NCBI RefSeq assembly: GCF_030811115.1
Contig: NZ_JAUSQK010000001.1
Span: 496,001 to 560,000 of the forward strand
From: Olsenella profusa DSM 13989
Lineage (GTDB): Bacteria; Actinomycetota; Coriobacteriia; Coriobacteriales; Atopobiaceae
Reading direction: 5' to 3'
Length of the DNA stretch: 64,000 bases
Shown here: in pieces, positions 35,662 to 44,277 of the stretch
How positions within the stretch are numbered: the stretch's first letter is position 1
Layout: each line of letters begins with the position of its first letter
Notes under the pieces: model-generated
What the model was told of the DNA's origin: nothing
What the model saw: only the letters and a program-made list of their open reading frames with translations
The model's database searches: none
Program-made: the position numbers and the translations under genes

Positions 35662-35880
35662 ATGCAGAGCACGCTCATCAAGGACACCACGCGCGAGGAG
35701 CGCAGGCAGATCGTGCGGCAGGGACTCTCGTGCGGGGATGACACCGGCTGCGACCAGTGCAGCGGCTGCAGTATGGGCATCGGCTCCCTCGAAGCCATGT
35801 ACCAGCCCTACATCGACGGCAAGCTCGAGCTCGCAGAGGTCAACATGCTGCATGCGGCGCACAGCTACACGCACGGCTGA
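35662..35880 (+). CDS. Small cysteine-rich protein
   Basis: A protein of 72 residues with four cysteines in a tight cluster (CGDDTGCDQCSGC, about residues 24-36), suited to zinc or an iron-sulphur cluster. It is flanked by an N-terminal TREERRQIVRQG and a C-terminal helix. Short proteins of this plan occur in Clostridia and are sometimes annotated as PurH-related without evidence. The closeness to purL is suggestive only. A GGGGACGG site precedes ATG 35662. Confidence 0.6.
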   Translation: MQSTLIKDTTREERRQIVRQGLSCGDDTGCDQCSGCSMGIGSLEAMYQPYIDGKLELAEVNMLHAAHSYTHG

Positions 35881-36681
35881 CCGTCGCGACCCGAGCGCAC
35901 CGCACAATCCACCGGACCACCCCGCAGCATGCGCAGGCCGCAGCCGATGGCACCGAGCACGACCCGGGTGTCCTCGCAGGCAGCCTTGGAACTGCCCAGC
36001 AGGTTTATCACAAGCGTGCGGCCCGCGAGGTCAGCCGTTCCACGCGAGAGGCAGCCGTGCGCGTGATGGCCATCGATGCGGCACGCATGGCCTCTGGTAT
36101 GCCAGGGGCCAGACGCTCGCACACAGCCAGCGTCGCCTCGGGTGTCACATCAGGGGGAGAGAACCCCGTACCGCCCGTCAATCAGCACGAGGACCACATC
36201 ATCCGTGACCTCAACACGCAGGACGTCCTCGATCGGCGCGGGCCCGTCAGGCACCATGCGGAAGTCGATGACCACATATCCTGCACCCTCAAGCACCTGA
36301 CACGACGCGGGGCAGATGACACGACCGCACATCTCCTCGGTGGCCTCGTCCACCACGGTCAGCTGGGAGGAGACGGCATCGGTCCGATAGATGATGCCAC
36401 GGTCCGCCAGACCCTCGGACACCTGGGTGGCACCCTCCTTGACATTGGAGCCGTAGGCGATGCGGCCCCCGCGCAAGGACCGTCTCATCGAGGCCGAGGT
36501 GCGCGAGGATCCTCTGCGTGTACTGGCCTACGGGCACATCGGCGTCGCCCATGGCAAGCACGAGCCCCCCGCCTGCAACCGGGCGGCCATGCCCGCGAAC
36601 CCCCCTATGTCTCTGGGGTTCCCCGCGCCCACGCCCAGGGCAACGCAGTCGCGCCTATCCACACTGAAAGCGTGTGTCATC
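35881..36681 (-). pseudogene. Decayed modA joined to decayed mogA
   Basis: Read on the minus strand, 36681 to about 36315 aligns with the C-terminal half of ModA in this window (63260): AGNPRDIGG, MAARLQAGG, MGDADVPVGQYTQRIL, DAVSSQLTVVDEATEEMCGRVICPA. Then, without a gap, the sequence becomes MogA (57927): MVPDGPAPIE, FSPPDVTPEAT, APGIPEAMRAASMAIT, GRTLVINLLGSSKAA, GLRMLRGGPVDCA. Several frameshifts break it, for example near 36580 and 36040. It is the scar of a deletion inside a second modA-to-mogA operon. The remaining 36682-36784 stretch has no recognised gene. Confidence 0.8.
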
Positions 36682-36784
36682 ATGAATGCCCCTCACCCAG
36701 TCGTGTCCATCCCTCGAACTCCACTCAAAACGCGCTTACGACATGGCGTCTCGCGCACTTGAGACGCACAGGGCCTCCCTTCCG

Positions 36785-37813
36785 CTACGCAGTGGCCGTT
36801 GGGGCCTGGGAGCTGTGGGAGCGCCCGTCCCCAGGCCTGAGCCCCGCGCGACAGCGAATCATCTGCGCGGCAATCGACACGGCGATCTCCCCTGGCGTGA
36901 CGGCAAGAATGTCCTCTCCGATGGGCAGCCTCACATCGTCCGCCCATGCGCGCTCCACGCCACGCCGCACCAGGGTGTCCCGGACAAGGGCCGCCTTGCG
37001 ACGGCTCCCAATGCAGCCCACGTAGGCGGGTCGCGCATGCGCCAACTGTTCCAAGACGTCTATGTCCGCGACATGCCCGTGGGTCATCACCACGGCATAG
37101 TCGTTGCGGGCAATGTCCACCTTCTCTGCGATGTGGTGGAAGTCGCCGCACACGACGCCCCGCGCTTGGGGGAAGAGCTCGGGGACGGCCATGTCAGCGC
37201 GGTCATCAAAGATGACGACACTGAAGCCGACGCTCGCCAGCACCGGACAGAGCTTCTGGCCAATGTGCCCGCCGCCGAAGACATAGGCGGTGGGATCGAC
37301 GGTCAACGGCTCACGATAGGCCCGAGTCGCCTCGTCCCATGTGGGCGTCGTCGGGAGCGCCACACCGCCCATGGCCCCCTGCCCGCCGTACGTCCCCAGC
37401 GTCATGCGCGGTGCCGTGGCGTCTCCCCACTCCTCGCTCAGAAGCAGGGATCTTCCCCGGGACAGGCCGTCATGCATGCGCGACAGCACGTCGCCGTCCA
37501 CGGATGGGTCAAGCATGCGCATGCCCACCAACGCATCGCCCCCACAGGCCGTGCCCGTCTTGGCGTGCGTGAACCACTCGAGCGAGCCGTGCTCCCTGCC
37601 TGCCAGTATGCCGACGCAGCGTTCCTGGACGACCCGCTCGACAGGGCCGCCACCTATCGTGCCCAGCCACACGCCATCGGGGAGCAGTGCCATTCGGGCG
37701 CCAGCGGGGCGCGGGCTTGACCCCCTCGTTGCCAGCACGCTCGCAAGCACGACCGGACGTCCCTGCCCGAGCTCATCCACCAGCCGCCCCACAAAGTACG
37801 TGTCGCGCATCGT
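36785..37813 (-). CDS. xdhC: XdhC/CoxI family molybdenum-enzyme maturation factor
   Basis: A protein of 342 residues. The N-terminal XdhC/CoxI domain has VVLASVLATRGSSPRPAGARM and GTIGGGPVE. The C-terminal Rossmann domain has YVFGGGHIGQ near residue 180 and THGHVADIDVLEQL. Such proteins carry or sulphurate the molybdenum cofactor and insert it into xanthine-dehydrogenase-type enzymes. The start is uncertain: ATG 37813 begins the conserved part, with GGGAGG somewhat far upstream; ATG 37852 is an alternative. It is the last gene of the cluster on this side, next to the decayed modA-mogA. Confidence 0.85.
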   Translation of the reverse strand, partial: TMRDTYFVGRLVDELGQGRPVVLASVLATRGSSPRPAGARMALLPDGVWLGTIGGGPVERVVQERCVGILAGREHGSLEWFTHAKTGTACGGDALVGMRMLDPSVDGDVLSRMHDGLSRGRSLLLSEEWGDATAPRMTLGTYGGQGAMGGVALPTTPTWDEATRAYREPLTVDPTAYVFGGGHIGQKLCPVLASVGFSVVIFDDRADMAVPELFPQARGVVCGDFHHIAEKVDIARNDYAVVMTHGHVADIDVLEQLAHARPAYVGCIGSRRKAALVRDTLVRRGVERAWADDVRLPIGEDILAVTPGEIAVSIAAQMIRCRAGLRPGDGRSHSSQAPTATA

Positions 37814-37981
37814 CCCATGTGAATCCTCCCTCACAAAGCCCACTCCCTCCATGTCATAGGCACCCATGCCTGCCGCCGCGCCATACGTTCCTCCCATGGC
37901 CCTGCACGACATCGGTACCCGATCCCAAACCTCGATGGAGGGACCGCCCGTCCGCAAGGCCATCCGCCCTCCCGTGCCACA

Positions 37982-38788
37982 CTACCCCCTGAGCCGTCCC
38001 GAGAAGTGCAGAAGCGCCTCCAGCACGCCACCGCCGATGGCACGCGCCTTGTCGGAACAGGAGTGACAGTGATCCGGCCTGCAACGCGGGTCGATGTCAC
38101 CCACCTTCATGCCACAGGTGACGGGCACGCCCTCCTGCAGGAGCCCCCGCAGCACCCCACCAATCGTCGCGGGCAGCGGCGCTCCCGCCACCGAGGCAAT
38201 GACATCCCCCCTGCGCACGACATCGCCAATGTGGGCGACGGGCTTGAGGGTGCCATCCACGGGAGCCCGGAGCACACGCTCGACCGTATACCCGCCTATG
38301 TCGCCTGGCACACCCGAGTTGGGGATGGGCGACCCGTCGTAGATGACGCGACCAAGGTGATGGCCACGTTTGGTCTCGACGGCGGCATGGCAGTCCGCAT
38401 CGGGGCCCTCACCCGCAAGGAAGCCGGGACCCACCCCAATGACAATGGGCGCCATCTCCTTGCTGGTCCCCAGGTTGCGCTTGGCAATGATGGCATCCAC
38501 CACGACGTCGGGCGCAAGGCGGGCGATGCTCTCCCCCTCGGGGTCGACGAGCACGGCGACGATGCCCTGGGCGGCAATCGTGCGCGCCTCCTCGACGCAT
38601 ATGCAGAGCCTGCCGCAAACGTCCTCCACATGCGTCTCGCCCAGTCGGATGGCCTCGCAGAAGCTCACCGTGCGACGCACGGCCGTGGGAAGGGCCATAT
38701 CGAGCATGATGACGTCACATTCCGCCCTCTGCAGCCGTAGTGCTATGCCCGAGGCAAGGTCCCCCGCTCCCCTGATGACAGCCAGCAT
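37982..38788 (-). CDS. yqeB: YqeB/EF2563 family selenium-dependent molybdenum hydroxylase system protein
   Basis: A protein of 268 residues beginning AVIRGAGDLASGIALRL, a Rossmann-like opening, with GVGPGFLAGEGPDADCHA near residue 140, VERVLRAPVDG near 190, and a Cys/His-rich DPRCRPDHCHSCSDKARAIGG near the end. The family is found only with selenium-dependent molybdenum hydroxylases; its reaction is not established. ATG 38788 has GGGGAGGG upstream. It is divergent from yqeC across a 141-bp region. Confidence 0.88.
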   Translation of the reverse strand: MLAVIRGAGDLASGIALRLQRAECDVIMLDMALPTAVRRTVSFCEAIRLGETHVEDVCGRLCICVEEARTIAAQGIVAVLVDPEGESIARLAPDVVVDAIIAKRNLGTSKEMAPIVIGVGPGFLAGEGPDADCHAAVETKRGHHLGRVIYDGSPIPNSGVPGDIGGYTVERVLRAPVDGTLKPVAHIGDVVRRGDVIASVAGAPLPATIGGVLRGLLQEGVPVTCGMKVGDIDPRCRPDHCHSCSDKARAIGGGVLEALLHFSGRLRG

Positions 38789-38901
38789 GTCGAATCCCTC
38801 CCCACCAATCGAACGCATTCTTGCTACAGTCTTCATGCAGTCTCGTATGGCGCCGTACCGGCGTCATATTTTCTGAAACATAACGACGGACACGCGTGCA
38901 C

Positions 38902-38929
38902 TATACAAGACTTTTAGTAAGGCTACCTA
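38902..38929 (+). promoter_or_regulatory. Possible yqeC promoter with ACTTTTAGTA motif
   Basis: TATACA at 38902 is a possible -10 box. It is followed by ACTTTTAGTA at 38910, which also occurs on the minus strand before ygeY (near 45685). The sharing may be regulatory or chance. Confidence 0.3.
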
Positions 38930-39655
38930 ATGAAATTACATGAAATGCTGCAAGTGGTGCCTGGCATTACGTCTGTGGTCGGTAGCGGTGGCAAGACTGC
39001 GCTCTTGGACGCCCTCGCACGCGAGCTGCCGGGGACGGTCATCCTTGCCACATCAACTCACATCCTGCCCTTTGCGGGCATGCCGCTTCTTACGCACCCC
39101 TCCGAGCGCGACGTCCGCGACGCCCTCAAGCGCTCCCGGTGCGCCTGTGTGGGGACGCCCACGGAGTCCGGCAGGCTCACCGCACCATGTCTGGACTTTG
39201 GCACGCTTGCGCGCTGTGCAACCTACGTGCTCGTGGAGGCGGACGGGTCGCACAGGCTGCCCCTCAAGGCGCATGCGGACTGGGAGCCCGTCTGCCCACC
39301 CGATACGGGACGCACGGTTCTCGTCGTCGGCATCTCGGGGCTCGGACGTCCCCTTGACGAGGTCGTGCATCGCCACGAGCTGCTGTGCGGACGCCTCGCG
39401 GTTCCGCAGGATGCCATCGCCACCCCGGCGCTCGTCGCCCAAGGCATCGCCTGGGAGCTGGAGCATGGCATCATGCGGCCAGACGTCCTGTTGCTCAACC
39501 AGTGCGACACGCCGCGGGACCACGCGCTGGCGTCCCAGCTTGCACGCGAGCTCACAGCGCTCCTGAAAGACAGGAGCATGCCCGTATGTACGACCTGCCT
39601 CCCTGCCAGAGGCGCCAGACGTGACAGGGGACGCCAAACGCCCCCTATCTCTTGA
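38930..39655 (+). CDS. yqeC: YqeC-type selenium-dependent hydroxylase accessory protein
   Basis: A protein of 241 residues. VVGSGGKTALLDALA near residue 17 is a P-loop-like motif and LVEADGSHRLPLKAH near 100 is typical of YqeC. In known systems yqeC accompanies yqeB and is thought to help put selenium into the labile Mo cofactor. It is the only cluster gene on the plus strand and converges on the hydantoinase gene with an 11-bp overlap. AAGG lies 8 bp before the ATG. Confidence 0.85.
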   Translation: MKLHEMLQVVPGITSVVGSGGKTALLDALARELPGTVILATSTHILPFAGMPLLTHPSERDVRDALKRSRCACVGTPTESGRLTAPCLDFGTLARCATYVLVEADGSHRLPLKAHADWEPVCPPDTGRTVLVVGISGLGRPLDEVVHRHELLCGRLAVPQDAIATPALVAQGIAWELEHGIMRPDVLLLNQCDTPRDHALASQLARELTALLKDRSMPVCTTCLPARGARRDRGRQTPPIS

Positions 39656-41036
39656 CGTAGGTACCGGGCACGGAGCCCGTGGGCTCGCCATCCCGGGCAA
39701 CGAGTACGCCGTTCACATACACTAGGTGAGCCCTACCCCTGCACCTGACGCCCTCATAGGGCGTGTGGTCCACGTTCTGGTGTTGGGTCTTCGCACCGAT
39801 GACCCACTCCTGACACGGATCCCATACGCAGACATCGGCATCGGAGCCCACGGCAAGGATGCCCTTCCGCGGAAACATGCCGAACACGCGCGCCTGGTTC
39901 TCGGACAGGAGCCTCAGGAGCTCGCGAGGGCCAAGCTCGTCCGCAAAGCTCGTGGCGATAAGCCCAGGGCGATGCTCCACGCCAGGGATGCCGTTGGGGA
40001 TCCTGCGAAAGTCATCCCTGCCACGATCCTTCTGCCCGCACAGGTTAAAGGAGCAGTGGTCGGTGGATATGGTGTCAATCTCGCCCGCAGCTATGGCTGC
40101 GCGCAGCGTCGCACGATCCGCTGGCTTGCGCAGTGGGGGACTCATGACGTACTTGGCCCCACCAAAGTCCGGCTCCAGATAGCGCGTCTCATCCAGCAGC
40201 AGGTACTGCGGACAGGTCTCCACGTAGATGTTCCTTTGGCCCCGCCGCCTTGCTGACCGGATGACCTCAAGCCCCAGCCTCGTGGAGAGGTGCACCACGT
40301 TCACACGGGCATCTCCCGCAAGGTGGGCCAGCATGAGCAGGCGTCCGATGGCCTCGGCCTCACAGACATCCGGCCTGCTCATGGGATGTCCTTCGGGGCC
40401 ATGGACGCCCGCATCGAACACGCGTCTCTGCAGGGCATCCACCAGCGTCCCGTTCTCGCAATGCACGCAGAGCGTAGCGCCCAGAGGGGCGAGTCCCTCA
40501 AGCACCTCGAGCGTCTGGGCGTCATCCAGGCGCAGGTGATCGTAGGCAAGGTACGTCTTGAAGGAGCTCACGCCCGCCTCGCGGATGCCGGGAAGGTCGT
40601 CTTTGGTCCGTTCGTTCCAGTCTGCAACGGCCATGTGGAAGGCATAGTTGGTCGTACAGGTGCCATCGGCGCGCCTGTGCCACTCCTCCAGCGCCTGGGG
40701 CATGGTCATGCCCTTGTCCTGCGTGGCATAGTCCACGATGGTGGTAGTGCCACCGCAGGCGGCGGCGCGCGTACCCGTCTCAAAGCTGTCGGCCGTCCAG
40801 TCCATGCCCGTCCAGGCCTGCATGTGGGTGTGCGCATCGATGAGGCCGGGGAACACCCAGCAGCCGCTCACATCCTGGCAGCTCATGCCCGCGAGCGCCC
40901 CCTCGGGCACACCACCGGGAGCGACGGCGGCAATCCTGTCACCCTCCAGGATGAGGTCACCCATGGCCAGCCCATCCGGCAGCACAAGGGTGCCTCCGCG
41001 TATCACGGTCCGTGCACCTGTCCCCATGTCACTCAT
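39645..41036 (-). CDS. hydA: Dihydropyrimidinase/hydantoinase family amidohydrolase
   Basis: A protein of 463 residues with the D-hydantoinase metal site: GLIDAHTHMQ near residue 66, SSFKTYLAYD near 155 with the carbamylated lysine, CVHCEN near 188, VVHLST near 245 and ISTDHCSF near 315. It opens hydantoin or dihydropyrimidine rings to carbamoyl amino acids. In purinolytic clusters the homologue is YgeZ/HyuA and is thought to open an intermediate of purine breakdown. It overlaps the upstream MocA-like gene by 8 bp (coupled translation). Confidence 0.9.
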   Translation of the reverse strand: MSDMGTGARTVIRGGTLVLPDGLAMGDLILEGDRIAAVAPGGVPEGALAGMSCQDVSGCWVFPGLIDAHTHMQAWTGMDWTADSFETGTRAAACGGTTTIVDYATQDKGMTMPQALEEWHRRADGTCTTNYAFHMAVADWNERTKDDLPGIREAGVSSFKTYLAYDHLRLDDAQTLEVLEGLAPLGATLCVHCENGTLVDALQRRVFDAGVHGPEGHPMSRPDVCEAEAIGRLLMLAHLAGDARVNVVHLSTRLGLEVIRSARRRGQRNIYVETCPQYLLLDETRYLEPDFGGAKYVMSPPLRKPADRATLRAAIAAGEIDTISTDHCSFNLCGQKDRGRDDFRRIPNGIPGVEHRPGLIATSFADELGPRELLRLLSENQARVFGMFPRKGILAVGSDADVCVWDPCQEWVIGAKTQHQNVDHTPYEGVRCRGRAHLVYVNGVLVARDGEPTGSVPGTYVKR

Positions 41037-42006
41037 CCCCTTGAAGTCGACTGCCCGTGCCCGAGCCACAAGCTGCATCCCCTCCGCACACGGCATCAAC
41101 GCGCGCAAGGCCCTCTGGTGTGTCTATGTCCCATAGCTCCTCGGGGCTCGCCGCCTCAACGGTGCGCACCAGATGGCAGAGGACGGGGTTCTCTCTCAGG
41201 AGCGCAAGGCCCCCGCAGTCCCCCGAAAGTGCGGAGAGGGCGGGAGACAGCCACCCAGGAAAGAGCACGGGACTTCCCGCCTCCCCCTGCCAGGACAGGC
41301 GGATGATGGCATCGGGATGGTGGGCATGCTCGTCAAGCATGCGGGCAACGCTCTGGCGCGCAAGCAGTGGTTGGTCGCCCACCACAAAGAGGTAGCCCGT
41401 CCGCCTCCCCAGTGCCCGCATGCCCTCGCGCACCGTGTCGCTCTGGAACGCGCCCCCGTGTATGACGCACCACGCGCCGCGGCCTCCGCACAGAGCGACG
41501 ACCGCTCGCGAACGCGTGACCACGACCGTCTCGAGACGCGCATCGGCAAGGGCATCGAGCGTATGCTCGAGCATGGGCTTGCCTCCGAGCGGTTCCAGGA
41601 GCTTCTGCCTGCCAAAGCGTCGGGCCTGTCCCGAGGCCATGACCACGCAGCCCAGGCGTGGCGTCTCGTCCAAGCCCGCAAAGGCGATGCCCTTAAGACG
41701 TGCCCCCTCGGCAGCGACGGCATCGCTCCACAGATGGTAACGGGCAAGAAGGGCCTCCCCCGCCTCCGTGAGCGTCGAGCTGCCCCCCGCCTCGCCTCCC
41801 GTTCGGCGCACGAGCAGGGGCGTGGCCGCGCCCGCCTCCGCACGCCTGAGGATGTGCAGTGCCTTGGTATAGCTCATACCCAGGAACCGGGCTGCGGCGG
41901 CAAGGCTGCCCTCAGTGTGCACGGCAGCAAGAAGCCGGTAGGGGCCGGGCCCAAAGGCACGGTTCCCTTGCGAATCCATGAGGTATGCGACCGTTCGCGG
42001 CGTCAC
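41029..42006 (-). CDS. mocA: Fusion of a ModE-like HTH domain with a MocA-type nucleotidyltransferase
   Basis: A protein of 325 residues. Residues 1-105 are a LysR/ModE-like winged helix (GSLAAAARFLGMSYTKALHIL, then LTEAGEALLARY). From about 118 a MobA/MocA nucleotidyltransferase begins, with CVVMASGQARRFG, KLLEPLGGKPMLEHTL, FVVGDQPLL and GSPVLFP. MocA adds CMP to molybdopterin to make the cytosine dinucleotide used by xanthine-dehydrogenase-type enzymes. The HTH half could sense cofactor or control the cluster. Joining a DNA-binding half to a cofactor enzyme is unusual. It sits between carbamate kinase and hydantoinase. Confidence 0.85.
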   Translation of the reverse strand: MTPRTVAYLMDSQGNRAFGPGPYRLLAAVHTEGSLAAAARFLGMSYTKALHILRRAEAGAATPLLVRRTGGEAGGSSTLTEAGEALLARYHLWSDAVAAEGARLKGIAFAGLDETPRLGCVVMASGQARRFGRQKLLEPLGGKPMLEHTLDALADARLETVVVTRSRAVVALCGGRGAWCVIHGGAFQSDTVREGMRALGRRTGYLFVVGDQPLLARQSVARMLDEHAHHPDAIIRLSWQGEAGSPVLFPGWLSPALSALSGDCGGLALLRENPVLCHLVRTVEAASPEELWDIDTPEGLARVDAVCGGDAACGSGTGSRLQGDE

Positions 42007-42052
42007 GGCACCTCTCTCTCCCGCGGAGCCTCAGACCACGGCCCCGCACGGC

Positions 42053-42991
42053 CTATCCGTGCACCCTCGTCCCGGTCTTTCCCGCCATGCCGTCTGCGGC
42101 ACGGCTCAACTCGGTTATGAGGGCAGACCTCCCGGCGCCGGAGCACGCGAACTCGAGTGCCGCCTGCACCTTGGGGAGCATGGAGCCGGGAGCAAACTCC
42201 CCGTCATCAATATAGCGCCGAGCCTCCTCGGGTCCCAGCTCGTCAAGCCACTGCTCATCGGGCATGCCAAAGTGAATCGCAACCTTCTCCACCGCCGTGA
42301 GGATGACGAGCGCCTGGGCATCCATCTGCTCGGCAAGGCGCGCCGCCACAAAATCCTTGTCGATGACCGCGGCGGCACCCTTGAGGTGATGTCCCTCCGT
42401 GCGATACACGGGAACGCCTCCTCCACCACAGGCAATGGCCACATGATCGGCCGCAACCAACGAGCGGATGGTATCAAGCTCCACGATGGAGCGTGGAAGG
42501 GGTGATGCCACCACACGGCGATATCCACGCCCCGCATCCTCCGTCACGTGGTAGCCACGCTCCTCCACCATACGCTCGGCCTCCTCCTCTGTCATGAAGG
42601 GGCCAATGGGCTTTGTGGGGTTTTGGAAGGCGGGGTCATCGCGATCGACCTCAACCTGACTCAGCACCGTCGTCACGCCATGGTCGATGCCACGGTCCTC
42701 GAACTCCTCGCGGATGGCATTCTGCAGATCATAGCCTATGTATCCTTGGCTCATGGCAACGCACACAGAGAGCGGGCACGGAATGTAGCGCTTGGGGTCA
42801 AAACGCGTGAGCTGCGTCATGGCCTCCTGGATCATGCCCACCTGCGGACCGTTGCCATGCACGACGACGACCTCATTGCCCGCCTGCACAAGGTCGGCGA
42901 TGGCCTTGGCGGTGCCCCGCACCGCCTCCATCTGCTCGGGAAGATTGTCGCCCAGGGCGTTGCCGCCCAAGGCGACCACGACTCTTCGTCC
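42053..42991 (-). CDS. arcC: Carbamate kinase
   Basis: A protein of 312 residues with the carbamate kinase pattern: VVALGGNAL at the start, VHGNGPQVG near residue 48, MSQGYIGYDLQNAI near 80, ACGGGGVPVY near 205, and IDKDFVAARLA near 226. It converts carbamoyl phosphate and ADP to ATP, bicarbonate and ammonia. With ygeW directly upstream (8 bp apart) it provides substrate-level ATP from carbamoyl groups released in purine breakdown. E. coli has the equivalent yqeA in its own cluster. Confidence 0.93.
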   Translation of the reverse strand, partial: GRRVVVALGGNALGDNLPEQMEAVRGTAKAIADLVQAGNEVVVVHGNGPQVGMIQEAMTQLTRFDPKRYIPCPLSVCVAMSQGYIGYDLQNAIREEFEDRGIDHGVTTVLSQVEVDRDDPAFQNPTKPIGPFMTEEEAERMVEERGYHVTEDAGRGYRRVVASPLPRSIVELDTIRSLVAADHVAIACGGGGVPVYRTEGHHLKGAAAVIDKDFVAARLAEQMDAQALVILTAVEKVAIHFGMPDEQWLDELGPEEARRYIDDGEFAPGSMLPKVQAALEFACSGAGRSALITELSRAADGMAGKTGTRVHG

Positions 42992-42999
42992 CATGATGC

Positions 43000-44202
43000 C
43001 TACGCCCTCGCCCAACGGCTGCGGCCGCGCTGCTCGAGCTCCTTGAGCATGGCAACGGGGTCCTTTGCCTTCTGCAGGAAGATCATTGCTGCCACGGCGT
43101 ACGGCTTGTAGCTGGCCTCCTTGTACAGGCCATCGCGGTGGACGTCAAAGACCTCGCTCACAACCTCGCCATGCTCGCAGGAGACGCCCTCGATGTCGGC
43201 CGGCAGCGGGTGCATGTAGATGGTGTCCATGCCCTTTGCGGTCTTGGACATGAGCTCGGACGTGCAGTGCCAATCCATGTGCGTGGCGTTCTGGGCGAGA
43301 AGCTCCTTCTCCAGGACGTCGATGCCCTCGGAGTCACCGGCAGCATAGAGCTTGGTGCGCTTCTCCATGGCCGCGTAGGGAGCCCAGCTCTTGGGAACCA
43401 CGATGTCGGCGCCCTCGAAGGCCTCCTCCATGGAGTGGGCCTGGGTGAACGTGGCACCAGACTCCTTGGCGTAGGCGCCAGCCTGCTTGACCAGCTCGGG
43501 CATGAGGTCGTAGCCCTCGGGGTGTGCCAGGGTGACGTTCATGCCAAAGCGGGTGAGCAGCATGATGAGCGACTGCGGGCAGGAGAGGGGCTTGCCGTAT
43601 GAGGGGCTATAGGCCCAGGTGACGGCAACCTTCTTGTCCTTGAGGTTGTCGAGCCCACCAAACTCGTTGATGAGATAGAGCAGGTCGGCCGAGGACTGCG
43701 TGGGGTGGTCGGAGTCGGACTGCAGCGAGACGAGCGTGGGACGGTGATCGAGGATGCCGTCGGCGTAGGACTGCGCCACGGACTCGGAGACCTCCTTCAT
43801 GTACGCGTCGCCCTCGCCGATGAACTTGTCGTCGCGGATGCCGATGACATCGGCCATGAAGCTGATCATCGTGGCGGTCTCGCGCACGGTCTCACCGTGA
43901 GCGATCTGCGACTTGGACTCGTCGAGGTCCTGGAGCTGAAGGCCCAGCATGTTGGTGCCCGAGGCAAACGAGAAGCGCGTGCGCGTGGAGTTGTCGCGGA
44001 AGTTGGAGACCGCAAGGCCCGAGTCGAAGATGCGCGTGGAGACGTTGCGCTCGCGCAGGTTGCGCAGGGCATCGGCGACCAGGTAGAGCGCACGAAGCTC
44101 GTTGGTGGTCTTGTCCCAGGTGTGCAGGAAGTCATTGTTGTACATCTTGGAATGGTCGAGCTCCTCGAGCTGGCCGAGGTAGTTCCGGAACGTGGAGTCC
44201 AT
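43000..44202 (-). CDS. ygeW: YgeW-type carbamoyltransferase
   Basis: A protein of 400 residues in the aspartate/ornithine carbamoyltransferase family. NFRDNSTRTRFSFASG near residue 73 is the carbamoyl-phosphate loop (STRTR), SDHPTQSSADLL near 172 is the HPTQ motif, and MHPLPADIEG near 345 is the HPLP-like motif. YgeW is the diverged group found in purinolytic clusters. It probably transfers carbamoyl from an intermediate (2,3-diaminopropionate-linked in current models) to phosphate. AAGGGG precedes ATG 44202. Confidence 0.92.
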   Translation of the reverse strand: MDSTFRNYLGQLEELDHSKMYNNDFLHTWDKTTNELRALYLVADALRNLRERNVSTRIFDSGLAVSNFRDNSTRTRFSFASGTNMLGLQLQDLDESKSQIAHGETVRETATMISFMADVIGIRDDKFIGEGDAYMKEVSESVAQSYADGILDHRPTLVSLQSDSDHPTQSSADLLYLINEFGGLDNLKDKKVAVTWAYSPSYGKPLSCPQSLIMLLTRFGMNVTLAHPEGYDLMPELVKQAGAYAKESGATFTQAHSMEEAFEGADIVVPKSWAPYAAMEKRTKLYAAGDSEGIDVLEKELLAQNATHMDWHCTSELMSKTAKGMDTIYMHPLPADIEGVSCEHGEVVSEVFDVHRDGLYKEASYKPYAVAAMIFLQKAKDPVAMLKELEQRGRSRWARA

Positions 44203-44277
44203 TCGTTTCCCCTTCTTTGGATGCGAGCGAGGTGGCCTTCCCAGTGACCGCACGGTCTGTGTTTCTGAGGTGCCTGC

